Numbered from the stretch's first letter, positions 13,043 to 25,386 are shown. The stretch: 64,000 bases of DNA from Dimorphilus gyrociliatus (GCA_904063045.1 CAJFCJ010000005.1:837167-901166); one strand, 5' to 3'. Translations and numbers: made by a program. Notes: generated from the sequence alone by a model not told the origin.

Positions 13043-14245
13043 ATGACCAACTGCTCTATGTCTGCTGGTGATATAAAAGTGCTTATATTTTTAAATATGA
13101 GTTACTGGTGTAAAAACGGAACAATTCAAGAACAGCCGAACAATTGTGATCTAATTTATGCTTATGCCACCCCTATTATTTTTATAATAGGTCTGGTAGG
13201 TAATTGCATTTCTCTGAGGGTTTTTACCAGTCGAGTAATGCGTCGTCTATCGGCTAGTCAGTACGTTATCGCTCTATCAGCTTCTGATCTCATAGTTTTA
13301 ATCTTTTATGTATTGACGGAATGGTTGGATAAAGGCCTTAAATATATTTCTGACTATTCGTTCAATTTATACAAATATAAGGGAATGTGCCAGGGACTTC
13401 GATACATCAGCTATGCATCAAGATTTGTATCCGTATGGATAATAGCATGTTTCACGATAGAGAGATATATTGCTGTTGCCCATCCTCTGCATAGGAAGCG
13501 TCTGTGCACGAAACGAGCATCACGACGAGTAATATTAGGAGTTGTTGCGGCTGCTGCTGTCGTTAGCGTCTATAAGCCGGCTGTTTCTCGAATCTTTCAC
13601 TATACGGCGGGTAAGGAGCCTTCCTGTATGATCGTGAAAAGCTTAAGGAAAACGGATAACATTCTTGATACAATTTACGGACTGTGTATCACGGCCATAC
13701 CATATCTTATTGTAACAATTTCAAATTTACTTATACTGAAACAAATCATTCAACTAAAGCGTTTAGGCAATGTTGGAAGGGAGTCAAAGTTCAGATTTGA
13801 GTTTACAGGCATTCTATTGGCGATTTCAACTTGTTTCGTATGCCTGAATGCTCCGTATTTCGGTGTCTGGTGCCATGTACAATATAACGCTGATTTAATT
13901 AATAATCCAGGAAAGTTTGTCAAACACGATCCTCTCGACGAACCCAACAGTCAGATAAACTTGACGAAGACAATCTATATATGTAATTTTTCAGTGAACT
14001 TTTTTCTTTATTGCCTAACTGGAGAGCATTTTAGAAAGCAACTATACTATCGTTGTTTTTGTCAGAATTCCAGTAGTCATACAATAAGAACAGTTACGCT
14101 TAGAACATATAAGTCAAGGAATTCCGAATATAGTGTTGATAAACAAGGCAATGATACACCTCCCAGAAGTGAAACTTTGTCTAGAAGGCTAATATCAGGA
14201 TCAGGTGTACAAGACGTTGTTGTATACAAGGCTAGTTACGCATAA
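13043..14245 (+). CDS. Rhodopsin-family (class A) GPCR, peptide-receptor-like
   Basis: A single uninterrupted frame of 400 codons encodes a seven-helix receptor for the plasma membrane. TM1 carries the GN pair (residues 53-54) and TM2 the conserved Asp (LSASD, D82). TM3 ends in ERY (140-142, the DRY motif) followed by IAVAHPL. Cys116 and Cys195 are placed for the TM3-ECL2 disulfide. TM6 lacks the CWxP motif and has CFVCLNAPY instead. TM7 has NFFLY (319-323) in place of NPxxY. N-glycosylation sequons lie in the short N-terminus, and the C-terminal tail of about 75 residues is Ser/Thr/Arg-rich. A TTTGCAG acceptor abuts the ATG, so transcription probably starts in an upstream non-coding exon. 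The pattern resembles invertebrate neuropeptide receptors (FMRFamide-receptor-like and related expanded groups). The ligand is unknown. Confidence 0.93.
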   Translation: MTNCSMSAGDIKVLIFLNMSYWCKNGTIQEQPNNCDLIYAYATPIIFIIGLVGNCISLRVFTSRVMRRLSASQYVIALSASDLIVLIFYVLTEWLDKGLKYISDYSFNLYKYKGMCQGLRYISYASRFVSVWIIACFTIERYIAVAHPLHRKRLCTKRASRRVILGVVAAAAVVSVYKPAVSRIFHYTAGKEPSCMIVKSLRKTDNILDTIYGLCITAIPYLIVTISNLLILKQIIQLKRLGNVGRESKFRFEFTGILLAISTCFVCLNAPYFGVWCHVQYNADLINNPGKFVKHDPLDEPNSQINLTKTIYICNFSVNFFLYCLTGEHFRKQLYYRCFCQNSSSHTIRTVTLRTYKSRNSEYSVDKQGNDTPPRSETLSRRLISGSGVQDVVVYKASYA

Positions 14246-14286
14246 GTGTTGTTCCTGTTTGCTTACTGTTGTCTGATTTATGCATA

Positions 14287-14287
14287 T

Positions 14288-14321
<34 letters not shown>

Positions 14322-14331
14322 GTATATACTT

Positions 14332-14365
<34 letters not shown>

Positions 14366-14402
14366 GTATATACTTTATATATATATATATATATATATAT
14401 AG
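14287..14402. repeat. Compound (TA)n repeat, internally duplicated
   Basis: TA dinucleotides are broken by ACATA and AGTATATACTTTA interruptions. The same interrupted unit of about 50 bp appears twice in tandem, so this is a small minisatellite made from a microsatellite. It starts about 40 bp after the GPCR stop codon. Confidence 0.85.
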
Positions 14403-15105
14403 ATGTTCACATGCAGTAAAAATATTATAGCTATCATCATAGTGTTTAAGTTAATTCATAAATTATGTATTGAAACACAAAGTATTGTTATATAAAATAA
14501 TTATATTTACGTTAAATGCGATATTCATATGAATATTAAATGATTCATCTTCGACATTTTGAAGATACTCTCTACTCATCAATAATCCTAAAGGGCTATT
14601 GAAGATTTCTAGCTTTATATACAGAGAATCGTTACGACTTGATTTTACTTTCATCTTTGAAGGCTTTGTTGTAACATGGTGTTCATATTTATTTTATAAT
14701 TCAACATATACTGTATACATAAACGAGTGGATATATATATACATATCACAATTACTCTATATGTACGGTATGCATATACATTGTACAATGTCGAATATTT
14801 ATTGTATATAAGTATACAGGAATTTATATTTTGCATAATAATTCATGAAAAGTTTGTATGTTATTCCTTCAAAACGCTATTACTATCATTAATTATTGAT
14901 TGATTTTAATGGAAATATCTTACTATTACAACGCCTTTCTTTTCCCTTTTTCAACAGGATTTACATGATTGATAAGAAAAATATTCGTTCGTTAATTCGA
15001 GTAAACTATGTCGTTAACAATGAGTATAATAAACACAGATTAACGTTACAGTAGTAATACGCAAGGTTAGAAGACAAACGAATCTCTGAGATATATAGAT
15101 AGATG

Positions 15106-15137
<32 letters not shown>

Positions 15138-17354
15138 TAGAGAGAGGGAAAAGCTTTTCAATAATTTGCTTTCCCAAAGTTCAATAATTGAATATAGTTT
15201 CTAAATCTAATTTCATAATTAAGATTACAAAGCATTATCCTTGACGGATCAATGTATAGAACACGAGAAGATATTGCGCAGTCTTCCAACTAAATGTAGC
15301 ATATGGTTGCTCAATAGAAATTTCATGCTTCCCTCTCAGTTGTTTCGTTGGCATTGATTAACAAGATGATTCAATACACTTGAAAGAGATATGATGTATA
15401 AGTAAATGTTTAAATAATACTATTTAAGTCATATATATAATATCTATATACAGTATATATACTATATATATATATATATATATAATTAAAAATAATTATA
15501 TCTCTTGGTACAGTTCCATTTCTTTTATCTTCATTTTTTATCATTCTTTCCTTCCTGCGACAGTAGGCCAATTGTTAACGCTAAAAAAGACAGCAAATCA
15601 GCTCTTTCCTGTTTCGTTTTGCTTAAAAATTCATCTTTCTTTAAGATCATTTGAAAATCAAATAAATATTGTCCATTTCTATAAAGCAAATTACGTAGTT
15701 TTCTTCTCGATTTCGGAGTAATTTTCGTACGCTTGTCTGTATATTTTTATTTAGAACACGAGTCATACTATTGCTTTTCAATCTGTAAGCCTTAGTAGTT
15801 CATATTCATAGATCGAAAAAATGTATGACATTCTTAACACCTGACGTTTAAGTTTACTTGAAGGCTATCGAAAGCTTGCAAGAACATAAGACACGTTAAA
15901 CAACTAGAAGGTCGAAACTTTCTTTATAGTAAAAACAACCTTTGATAAAGATTAAGTACCAGGGAAATAATTATACTTCAGCTTCAAAGCAAGCAATAGA
16001 GATAGTAAATGAAATTTTACAAGGTAAATGGCATAATGAGACTTTGCAATTGCCTTTGCTCCTCTTTAAGGAAAGTTATTAATTTTGATAATAATTTTAT
16101 ATAGTCTTTTTACATAAAAAGAGCAATTAAAAGTTAAAGGAACGGAAAAGATCTAATAATAAGATTACTATATTGAATTTATTCTCTCTGTATTATCTAC
16201 GTTTATCTCTTGATGATTGATTGGATGAATACAAATAAAATAAGACAATAAAGAAGAGTATATTTTAAATAGTTTGCTTTTTGGACGAAAATAGAATAAT
16301 GAGAGGAAGACAACATGCGTTGTCTTTCAATCCTTAAATTTTAGCATGTCTTTGTTTGCACCGGAAAAAAACCCTTCTCATCTCTTTTTTCCCTACAAAA
16401 AAGAGTTCATTTGATAAAGGAGCTGTTCTCGAACGGGAGACAATATAGATTTATATATGATATGGGGAAAGTAAACTTGTCCTCTTCCCCTATGCAAAGT
16501 CTCGTTCGCTTCAGTACTGAACCTAATAAGCTTGACAAAGTTATGCACGAATCCCTTTAAAATTAGTGTGTTCTCAGCCATCAGTTTTCTCTCGAAAAAG
16601 GTCTAGTTTCCCTTTTTTTTAAGAAAAATGTGAACTGAGCTCAAGGTTTACATAAAGGTTGTTCTAAATTTGTACATCTTTAAGGTATTGCTAACCTTAG
16701 AAGGAGACACATTAAGCTGAATTATGGTTTTAAATTTATGTCTCTTTCTCTCTTTTTCCCTCTCTGTGTGTCTTAATTTGTTAAATATATAGAAAATTAA
16801 GGCGATTTTTTGTCCTTGTTCTTGATATCTCAGGCATAAATTAAGAAAGTATTTTCCCTGGATTCGTTCGATCCTTATTGTTAGATATTTTAAACTGTAA
16901 ATCTTTATTTCTCTTTTAATTCAAGTTAATCACCATTTTTCCATATTTTGAGTGTACAGGGAATAGTTTGGGCATATTTTAACATATAAAATGATCAAGT
17001 AGATTAATGTAAATATTTGCTGAAAAGAATGGATTAAGCTAGCAAGCTTAAAAAACATAAGCAATTGAAACGAAACTAATGAAAATTCTGCTCGTTAGAG
17101 GACGAAGTGGAGAAGAGGGAGTGAAAACTCTCTGTGCTGTTTGTCTTGTTATTTAGAAGAGAAGCTTATTTATTAATGTTATGAAGCGGAAAATAGGAAG
17201 GGTTGAGAAAAGATAATCAAACTTCTGTGTAGAATATGAACAAATTAATAAGATATTACGATTGAGTTCCTTTACGATATAGAATACTCTTTTGGACAAA
17301 TCGTAATTTGCATCACTTCATGTATACGTACATAATGCATACGCATGCACACAC

Positions 17355-17389
<35 letters not shown>

Positions 17390-17782
17390 AGTACTGTTTA
17401 TATGTATATATTCGCTCACTCTGCCTTTCTTTATCTTTCTCCCATTCCCAATCTTTCTTTATTTCTTAATTTTACCAGTGTTTGCCGACGTATAAGTTTA
17501 CAGTAGAGAAAACATTATTAAGAAAGCATCCAGCGCCTTGATCAATATATTCTAAAAAAATTGTTCCATTAACAATTACGATACCAATATAGAGCTCACT
17601 GTACCCTCCAACCCTAAGGGATATAGAAACTGTTGGTATAAATTTAATAAGAAACTCAATCATATCTAAAAGATAAGGTCCTCTGAACAATTTGTAATTT
17701 TCATATCATCACTTAAGCAATATGAGATGATTAAATTATCGTTACCCTTTCTTATTCATAGTTTGTAATTATTTTATTGTAG
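14403..17782. other. Gene-poor stretch
   Basis: Contents are (GA)n at about 15108-15145, (TA)n at about 15455-15484 and (TA)n at about 17358-17390. A minus-strand segment at 17476-17629 is open and flanked by AG and GT, but I could not connect it to a gene. No other coding signal is seen. Confidence 0.45.
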
Positions 17783-17916
17783 AGAACCATAGGAGGAGGC
17801 AATGGTGGAGGGGTCGTCAAATACAACAACCAAAACAAACGCCTACGACAAATGGAGATTTGTATACGAAAATAGAGATTAAGGCGGAGAATATTCAACA
17901 CTTGATAAGCCATTAA
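17783..17916 (+). CDS. Candidate 3'-terminal exon, protein unrecognised
   Basis: An acceptor (TTATTTTATTGTAG, ending 17782) is followed by an open frame to TAA at 17914-17916. The peptide is basic and then polar: it begins NHRRRQWWRGRQ and ends TKIEIKAENIQHLISH, like a cytoplasmic tail. The codons are not AT-biased. A second frame beginning GGGNGGG is also open for about 28 codons, so even the frame is uncertain. No partner exon was found. Confidence 0.25.
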
Positions 17917-19456
17917 AACAAGAAACGATAGAGATAGAGAAAAGTTAAAGATTTGCATAGATAGGTTAAGAAAAGAAGACGAGTCCGTGAAAAGGTTTAT
18001 AAAGGAAAAAAGAAAGAGATGCAATTAGTCAAGTATTTCTTAGTTTATCAAATAAACACTTGCCCCCTCCTTTCATCTCTTCAATTGTCAGGAAGTGTAC
18101 TCTGGCTTACAATTTTAACTTAATTAATTAAATGGTAAGGAAAAAACAAACAAGGAGGAGAAATTCATTCTTTTCTCTATTATATACAGTATATTCATTA
18201 GATTTAAAATTCTGCGGTCTATAGTCAATAAATAAGGAATTCTTTCATTTTTCATACTAATCCAATAGTCTTAAACCGTAAATGTTGTATAAATCATAAA
18301 TTTTCCGATACTGTTTAAAATCTATCATAAACAACCGCAAATTAGACGCTAATAAAAAAATATTAAGAAGATTATTTATAGATTAGCTCTTTATTGCCTA
18401 TCCAGTTGCAAAACTGGCGCAAGCTGGATGACATTTAGGATTTTTTTGGTAATTGTATATCATCTTTATCCTATATCTTCCTGCTTGGAATTATTTTTAC
18501 GATATCTTATGAGTTAATGGGAAAATTTTGGATACAGAAGAAAGTTTTTCTCATATTTATTTCATTTTTAAAGGGGCGCTAATTTCCTATAAATGATCTT
18601 AATTCATCCGGACCTGATGTTTGAGAAGCGTAAGCGGAGAAGAAAACACGACAATAAGGATATTGACACAGGATTTGCAATGTATAAAAGTATCTTGAAG
18701 AGGTTTGAAAGAAATTGATATCCACCTAAAAGCTGTAATAGACACTATATATCTATTTAAAAATAAAATTATTGTGCATGATAAAAGAATACCGTTACCA
18801 TATGAAAATAAACGTAAAATAGAATAAGAAATTCCCATCAAACAATACCTAACTAATTAGTTAATTGATTACTTACCAAGTCTATAGTTAATTTGTAATG
18901 AAAGTTATCACCTTTTATGTCATCTCTTTCACTATCTGTCTATATTTAAATAAAAGTACGATGCTACTGCATTCTTCTTCTGTATATCAACAATACAGCC
19001 TATTTTTCTTCAACTAACTCAATTGTCTACTTTATTTTCTTTATAATTATTAAAGTTTTACTTCAAAAACGTTTTCTTTTTATATCGAAAAACCAATCAT
19101 CTTTTTTAATGGCAAATTCTTGACGAAGAAGAAAAGAAAATTCTTTTATCTTTTCTCTCCTTTTCTTCGAATCCTATTATATTGTACTGATTTAAACAAA
19201 AAACTTATTATTAATGTTAATGTTGTGAATGGAAGAAAAAAAATACTAGAAAGGATCTTTCATTTAGAATCTAAATCAGCCATAAATAGAAACGTGTCTT
19301 TCTCTTCTTCCCGAAAACGGTAGAAACTTTAGACGAATTATATCTCGCCTGATTTGGTAGTATAGTATTCTTTGAGTGTGTTGTTTAGAGCTCTAAAAGT
19401 GTGTTTTTAAAACTAGTAGGTGAGAAGCGGAATTAAAATAACTGAGAGATAGATAG

Positions 19457-19494
<38 letters not shown>

Positions 19495-19996
19495 GAGAAA
19501 CAAATCAATTATCAGCTTCTTAAAATAGTTAATAGCCTTTTCCCCTAATTTATCCAGTAAACAGACATTATTATTTTCTACGCTTTGAGGAACCTCAGCA
19601 TGGTTTGCTTCTATTTTGGAATAGAAAGTTGTTCATAATCAAATTATGAAAAACAATATTAAGTTAACTTAAATGGCAGAGGAGTGTTTGCATAAAAAAT
19701 ATCAATAATAAATTAGAACAGAGTCCACTCTTTCTTCCTAAAACTTGTCAATGAAAATAAGCCTTTTTTAGTAAATACTTACAAATCAAAATGAAACAAT
19801 AGCCAAATGAAATTATGACATGATAAGCTCAAGTTTAAATTAAACTCAATTTTAGATGGAACTATTTTTCTACTTGTTAACCAAACAAAAACGTCCCCCA
19901 CAGGTACTGGAAAAGGGCTCTAAAGTTAACGAAAAATAAGATTTTCCTATATAGTTCCATATACAGTATTTATTAGATACTTATTCATATTTGTAG
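17917..19996. other. Gene-free stretch
   Basis: AT-rich with a (GA)n run at about 19460-19488. I see no supported exon. The open frames on both strands are short and low in complexity. Confidence 0.45.
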
Positions 19997-20242
19997 AAAG
20001 TTTTAAGAGTATGGCGCAGCGTGTATGGGTGTGACGCAAATAGCATAGAGACAGTCCTTCTGCCCTTGGCAGATCATATAATTACTAGAGGTGTTTATTT
20101 ATCTTTTATGACTAGTTCTATTCAAAATATCGAGATCGTACCTTACCTGTATCGCGACAACAAACGATACTCTATTAATGCTTTCATAAACAAGCACAAC
20201 CCTCCTACACATTTCCACAGAATTCAGAACGTTTATACGTAA
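19997..20242 (+). CDS. Candidate 3'-terminal exon, protein unrecognised
   Basis: After an acceptor (CATATTTGTAG, ending 19996) a frame of 81 codons runs to TAA at 20240-20242. The peptide begins KVLRVWRSVYGCDANS, continues with LPLADHIITRG and ends with HNPPTHFHRIQNVYT. Amino-acid use is diverse and the codons are mixed, which supports real coding. There is no recognised family, no membrane segment and no partner exon. It is one of several isolated possible last exons in this half of the window. Confidence 0.3.
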   Translation, partial: KVLRVWRSVYGCDANSIETVLLPLADHIITRGVYLSFMTSSIQNIEIVPYLYRDNKRYSINAFINKHNPPTHFHRIQNVYT

Positions 20243-20443
20243 AGGAAATGAAGTCTCTTTCTATTGGAAATTACAGAGAAATTGCAGTATAATACTTCTA
20301 ATTATTAAACTATATTGAATAAAACGAATTAAGTAATACTAATCATTATCGCTCTTTTACATATATTTGTAAATCAAAGGATTTAATACTAGTGAATAAT
20401 AAGAAACTATTTCCGAACATAAATAAGCCAAGTCTCCTAATAG

Positions 20444-20444
20444 G

Positions 20445-20518
<74 letters not shown>

Positions 20519-20530
20519 TGTGTGTGAGTG
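20444..20530. repeat. Compound microsatellite (GAAA)n(GA)n(GT)n
   Basis: Tetranucleotide GAAA copies pass into about 28 GA copies, then a short GT run and a degenerate GA-rich tail. Two overlapping minus-strand open frames (Ser-Leu repeats) come purely from this repeat and are not genes. A separate (CT)n run lies at about 20959-20990. Confidence 0.9.
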
Positions 20531-20958
20531 AGGGGTGAGTGGAGAGGGAGAGAGCGACGGAGATATGTACGGATGAATAGACATAGTTTAACATTCAGAA
20601 AAAAGGTAATACGTTAGACAAGAATCAAATAAATAAATAAATATTTTGCTGGTACTAGAATTTCTTATTAATAATAAACCAAATTATACTAAAGATCTCC
20701 ATTATCTTCCCTTATCATGTTATTCATTTTGTTTTTCATTTCAAAAGGAATATGATAAAAGAAAGAGATGAGGAAGAAAAAAAGAAGAATACGCTCCATT
20801 TCTTTCCTTCAGATTGGAAAACAAAACCAAAAGTATCGACTCTTTTTATTCTTTTTTCATAAAAATCCAACAGAATCCAAGAGTTTTCTATTCAAAGTTT
20901 TGCTTTTGTAATTATACGAAAAAGACTTTACAATTTATTGTTTTGGTGATTGCTTCTT

Positions 20959-20992
<34 letters not shown>

Positions 20993-21625
20993 CTCATATC
21001 TTTCTATCTCTCTCGTTCTTTGCGAGCCAGCTAGTAGTTTTATTTTAATTAAAAGTAGCTTAAATTTCAACCCCATGTGCTCTATCGTTTTTTCTTCGGC
21101 CGTTTTTGTCACATGACGAATAAACTTTATGCCGGCTTTTTAACTTCGCATTATTTAGTTTTTCCTCAGTTATTTTATCATAAGGATAAAGAAACTTTCA
21201 TTATTTAGATTTCAATGAGTATAGTCGAGTATATTTTCTATCATTTTCCGCTCAAGTATTACTCAAAGCTAATTAGCCTGTTTAAGAGACAAGCCTTCAG
21301 GTAGTATTTCAGTCATAACATGCCGAAATAGACGTTCCGTGAGAAATTCTTTGATTTCTTGTCACTTCCTTATCGTTTATAGTCAGGTATAGTTCGTATT
21401 ATTTTGACCGATTGTACTATAGATCATGCTTAATGTTTTCTCAGAAAAAGCTTGTTTGTCTTTATCCAATTGACAATTTTAACAGCTGAATGTTAATAAT
21501 AGAGACATGTACTAAAATCAATATACTGCATATATACTAATACTAATATGAATATATAACATTTGAATTTTAAGTTTTTTAACGCTAGGTGACGCCTCTA
21601 AGTATGGATATACTTTATTATAATA
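20531..21625. other. Gene-free stretch
   Basis: Contains the (CT)n run at 20959-20990. The open frames around it (20814-21116 +, 20912-21112 -) read through the repeat and carry no motif. Nothing else is supported up to the Tc1-like element. Confidence 0.45.
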
Positions 21626-22581
21626 CAGTCGCGATATTAAGTAATTATAACAAGAGTAAAAATATCTAAAATTCCAAATATCTTGATTTACAAATGAAGT
21701 TTATGGTTAGGAATAATTTTTTCTGTAAGAGAGATGACTTATGAGGCATCAGGCAAAATTTTTTAAAATATCTATATTTTAATCATCAGTTTTTCACTCT
21801 TTTTTTTACAATACTATGAATTTAGTCCGCTATTAAGTAATTATAACAAATCAATCAGGTCCATCAAAAGTACTTTTTTTATTTTACTTATACATTTTTA
21901 GATAGGCAAATGATTGTAAATGATAAAATTTTCAAATTTAATACTTGGTATGTATGCCTTTTGCCTTTCTTACTGCATTTAGCCTCCTTTCAATAGAGGC
22001 ATACAATCCCTGTATCTCAAAATTTGATATTTTGAAAAATTCCTTCTCAAAAATTTCTCCTGGCGATTTTATGTGGTCTACCAGATATATGCAGGTCATT
22101 TATTGTTTTAAATTGCTTGAACTGATTCTTTATATTCTGCACTGTAACTGGGCTGCAATTAAATTTTGCTGTTATGCCTTGAATGGTCAATTTTGGCCTG
22201 CTTAAGTGGAACAGGATATCTTTGCAGATTTCTAAAGATAGCTGATGCATTTTTTAATATTTCCAAAAGAATTGTATGTTGTAAGTTCAAGGGAACAATA
22301 TTTGTAGACCAAATTTTTTTTCAATGATACTACTCATAATTATGAGGTCATAATGATGATGTTATAATTACTTAATAGCTGTCTAAATTCATAGTATGGT
22401 AAAAAAGAAAGATAAATTGATTCTTAAAATATAGATATTTATCTGAAATTTTCCATCATGTTTCACAAGTCATCTATCCTATACAAAAAAATATTCACAA
22501 CCATACACTTTATTCCTAAATCAAAATATTTGGATTTTTAGACATTTTTACTCTTCTTATAATTACTTAATATCGAGACTG
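21626..22581. mobile_element. Non-autonomous Tc1/mariner element with IR/DR ends
   Basis: A 956-bp element is bounded by inverted ends reading CAGTCGCGATATTAAG on the left and the complement of CAGTCTCGATATTAAG on the right, each next to a TA target duplication (21624-21625 and 22582-22583). The inverted repeats are long, about 230 bp (21626-21855 and about 22350-22581). Each contains a second copy of the core motif TATTAAGTAATTATAAC: outer copies at about 21634-21652 and 22555-22574, inner copies at about 21830-21850 and 22359-22379. This two-site arrangement is that of IR/DR-type Tc1 transposons such as Sleeping Beauty. The roughly 500-bp interior holds only an N-terminal transposase fragment, so it cannot move by itself. 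Confidence 0.88.
22047..22250 (-). pseudogene. Transposase N-terminal fragment inside the Tc1-like element
   Basis: A 67-codon minus-strand frame with a helix-turn-helix-like start (LTIQGITAKFNCSPVTVQNI) and the GRP motif (ISGRPHKIARR) typical between the two DNA-binding subdomains of Tc1 transposases. It stops soon after. The second helix-turn-helix, nuclear localisation signal and DDE core are missing, because the right number of codons does not fit between the inverted repeats. It is an internal-deletion remnant. Confidence 0.7.
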
Positions 22582-22583
22582 TA

Positions 22584-23094
22584 TAGTTAAAAATATAGAA
22601 ATGAGAATGCAGTATACTAATTTTCAACTATAGCGTTTATAGGACTAATTAAAAGATATTTTATAAATGTATGCATCGATTACGTAGATATAGCGGAACA
22701 GATGTTGAATTTCTCTTTTTTTTTAGCGTTATCTCTCCTCTTCCAAACGCCTCCCCAACCCCTCACACACTCTCGTTCAAATTACACAAAAATGCTTAAT
22801 CATTTGTTAAACAGTTACAAACAATGAATCATTTATTATTTTTGCCATTAGTTTAAAAAGTTGACTAACGGTAAAGTTAAAAGTTTAGATGCCGATTTAG
22901 GAAAATTTACATGAATATCAATAGAAACCTAAATATATAGTGTATTGTGTATATTATAGCTTTCTGTCGGATAGATACACGTTCTTTTCACTTGATATAT
23001 ATTAAATATTGGATAACGGAAAGGTGGAGAGAGAGAAGAGAGAAAGATATAATCGTTTGAATAGTGATTTTTCTTTATTGTGATAAAAGGATAG
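22584..23094. other. Upstream region of the GNAT gene
   Basis: About 510 bp with no open frame of note. It contains a pyrimidine-rich stretch near 22725-22785 and a GA-rich run at about 23024-23046. The promoter of the following gene is presumably here, but I see no clear TATA box. Confidence 0.4.
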
Positions 23095-24177
23095 ATGGAT
23101 TGGATACTCTCGTTTTTTAAAAAAATCGATTCGATTGAAGTTGATCAAGAATCAATAGCTAAGGAGAAAGTGACTGAATTAAAGTCTAATAATGAATCTA
23201 AACAACTCGATATTCGACTAATGACAAAAGACGATTGTAGAAGAATAACAGAAATCCTTTTTCATGGCTTTTACCAGTTTATTCAATATTTAATTGGCAA
23301 AGATGAAGATGTGGCGATCTTAAATATAGTCAGGTTATTGATAGAATATAATTTCCGGCGTTACCAAGATACCTATGTGGCAGAAGTTAACTCTGAAGTT
23401 GAGGGAGTTTGTAGACTGACTTTTAGCGACTCGTACGTTTTTTAATAGAAATACTTTTTTTTACATCTTCCCCTCTAAATAGTTATCTTCATTACACTAG
23501 AATTGATAGGAAAATGCCGGGCTTACCTGGAATGATTGTTGATGATTTCTCACCGAAATCTATTCTTAGAACTTTATGCTCTGGCTCTATGGCTAATAAT
23601 CTCATGAAAATTGAGGAAGGAGATTGCCTCATTCAATTCTTAGCGGTTGGCGAAAATTGCAGAGGGAAAGGCATTGGTAAACTCCTTTTGGAGCATTCCT
23701 ACTATCAGGCAGAGAAAAGAGGGTGTAAGGTAATAAGAAACAGTTTATTCCTCTGGCAACTGGTATTATTTCAAATCTGCTAATCAAAAGTTTGAGGAAA
23801 TGACTCGACATGTAACTAAGTGAACGCGATTCTCTGTTCATTCCCCCATTCTCTTCTCTCCTGTCCTCTTTGCCCCCTCTCTTTCAAAAGCATCTCTCAT
23901 TTTGTACATGTTTTCTCTTCCCTCCATTCTTCCTTCTCAAAATATTATTTCTTATTAGTTGTGTTTTTACAGAGAATATGGCTTCTCGTTTCGCTATCCA
24001 ATCCTCAATTTAAAAATTTATGCGAACAACTCGGTTATGTATCAACAAAGGTGATCAGGGTTCGACCATTGTTCGCCTTTGGCTCAGAGGTTAGTAAACT
24101 CTGGCTGAACATTTCAGCGTAATAATCCCCCTCATTGTTTTCGGCAGGGTTACTACAAAATGGTGAAAAGTATCTAA
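23095..24177 (+). CDS. GNAT-family N-acetyltransferase (4 exons)
   Basis: Model: exons 23095-23432, 23501-23729, 23973-24089 and 24148-24177, with introns of 68, 243 and 58 bp. All junctions are GT-AG and in phase, giving 237 residues. The acetyl-CoA-binding motif A is plain: FLAVGENCRGKGIGKLLLEHS, with R-G-K-G-I-G-K at residues 167-173. It is followed by GCK and, across the intron, IWLLVS, CEQLGYV and a GYYKMVKSI terminus, all in the order expected for motifs A and B. The N-terminal 35 residues are variable and charged. The predicted reaction is transfer of an acetyl group from acetyl-CoA to an amine; the substrate is unknown. Similar small GNATs are often multicopy in invertebrates. The ATG follows GGATAG, so an upstream non-coding exon is possible. 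Confidence 0.88.
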
Positions 24178-25338
24178 AAACTAGGTTAACATTCTTTTCT
24201 AGCCAGCCACTGGCTCGCTTTTCTCTTTTTATCTTCTTTCCTCTCTCTCTCCCTCTCTCTCTTACCTACTCTCTTTCTCTCTTCCCCAAAGGAAGAAAAA
24301 TATTTTTATCCATTGGGAGATGGATAAAAGATAGATTTAATTTACAGAAATAGCTGGAAAATCTGTGATAGATACCATTTGGTTTTAATTATTGATAAAT
24401 AAATTTTCTTAACAGAATTTCACCTAATTCTTTTACTCTTTCGCCAGATTGAATCACGTGATCAGTACAACATCAGGCATGATACTTTTTAATTAGTTGA
24501 TAATAAAATAAAATACTTATCTATTAATTTATTTGAATTGTTCGCACAAAAATATAACAAAAAAGGCGTATTGATTTCTTTTATACATCTGTCCCACTTT
24601 TATAAAAAAGGTAACAATTTTAAGTTTATTAAGTAAATGGGAAATAGGTAATGTTACTTTATGCTATACGGTAGGCTTTATGGTAATCACTATCCTCATT
24701 GAAGATGAGTACTGTTGAGTACTTTTAATTCTAGCAAATCTATTTAAACCTATCCTACTTAATTTCTTTGTTTTTCATCCTCGAAACAATTATCATTTTA
24801 GATGTTAAATAATAATCAATTTTCATTATACTTTTAACGATAGGTCGAGATGACACGATCGAGCAGGAAGGAGAGAGAAAGAGAAATATACCTAAACATT
24901 GATAGATAAATTGTTATATACTATTATGTATATTTATAGAAGCATAAACATAATATAGGATGATTAAATATTTATTCTTTACTGACCCGTTTGCTAGAAT
25001 TTTTAACCTGTAAGTGGACAAAGAGGGATCTTTGAAGGCTAAAAGTAATCGCCTCACTAAATTTGTTAGCATTGATTTAGTTGTCGAGTCCCTTATTAGG
25101 TTGTATAAGGCAGGTCTCCAGAGTGTAAACATTAAATAGATATATGAATATTCAGAAAGAATCACGTTTTTTTTTTTTTTTTCAATTCTTGACAAGAATT
25201 TAAGGTATGGAATATTGAATTTCTTTGATTATCTTTTTATGAATCTTCATTTGATTTGAATCGGTGGTTATATTCTTTATTTTATAACCTTTTTTTATTA
25301 TTTAATACGACTTCAATTATCACGAAAAGAAATAAAGG

Positions 25339-25386
<48 letters not shown>

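Noticed and set aside
17476-17629. Minus-strand open segment bounded by CAG and GTAAAA, possibly an exon
   Set aside because: Amino-acid use is plausible, but no compatible neighbouring exon or motif was found, so I do not annotate it.
20346-20594. Ser-Leu repeat proteins on the minus strand
   Set aside because: They are translations of the GA/GAAA microsatellite.
24914-25195. Minus-strand 93-codon frame with a basic, Leu-rich middle
   Set aside because: It starts in a homopolymer run and has no recognised domain, splice support or neighbours.
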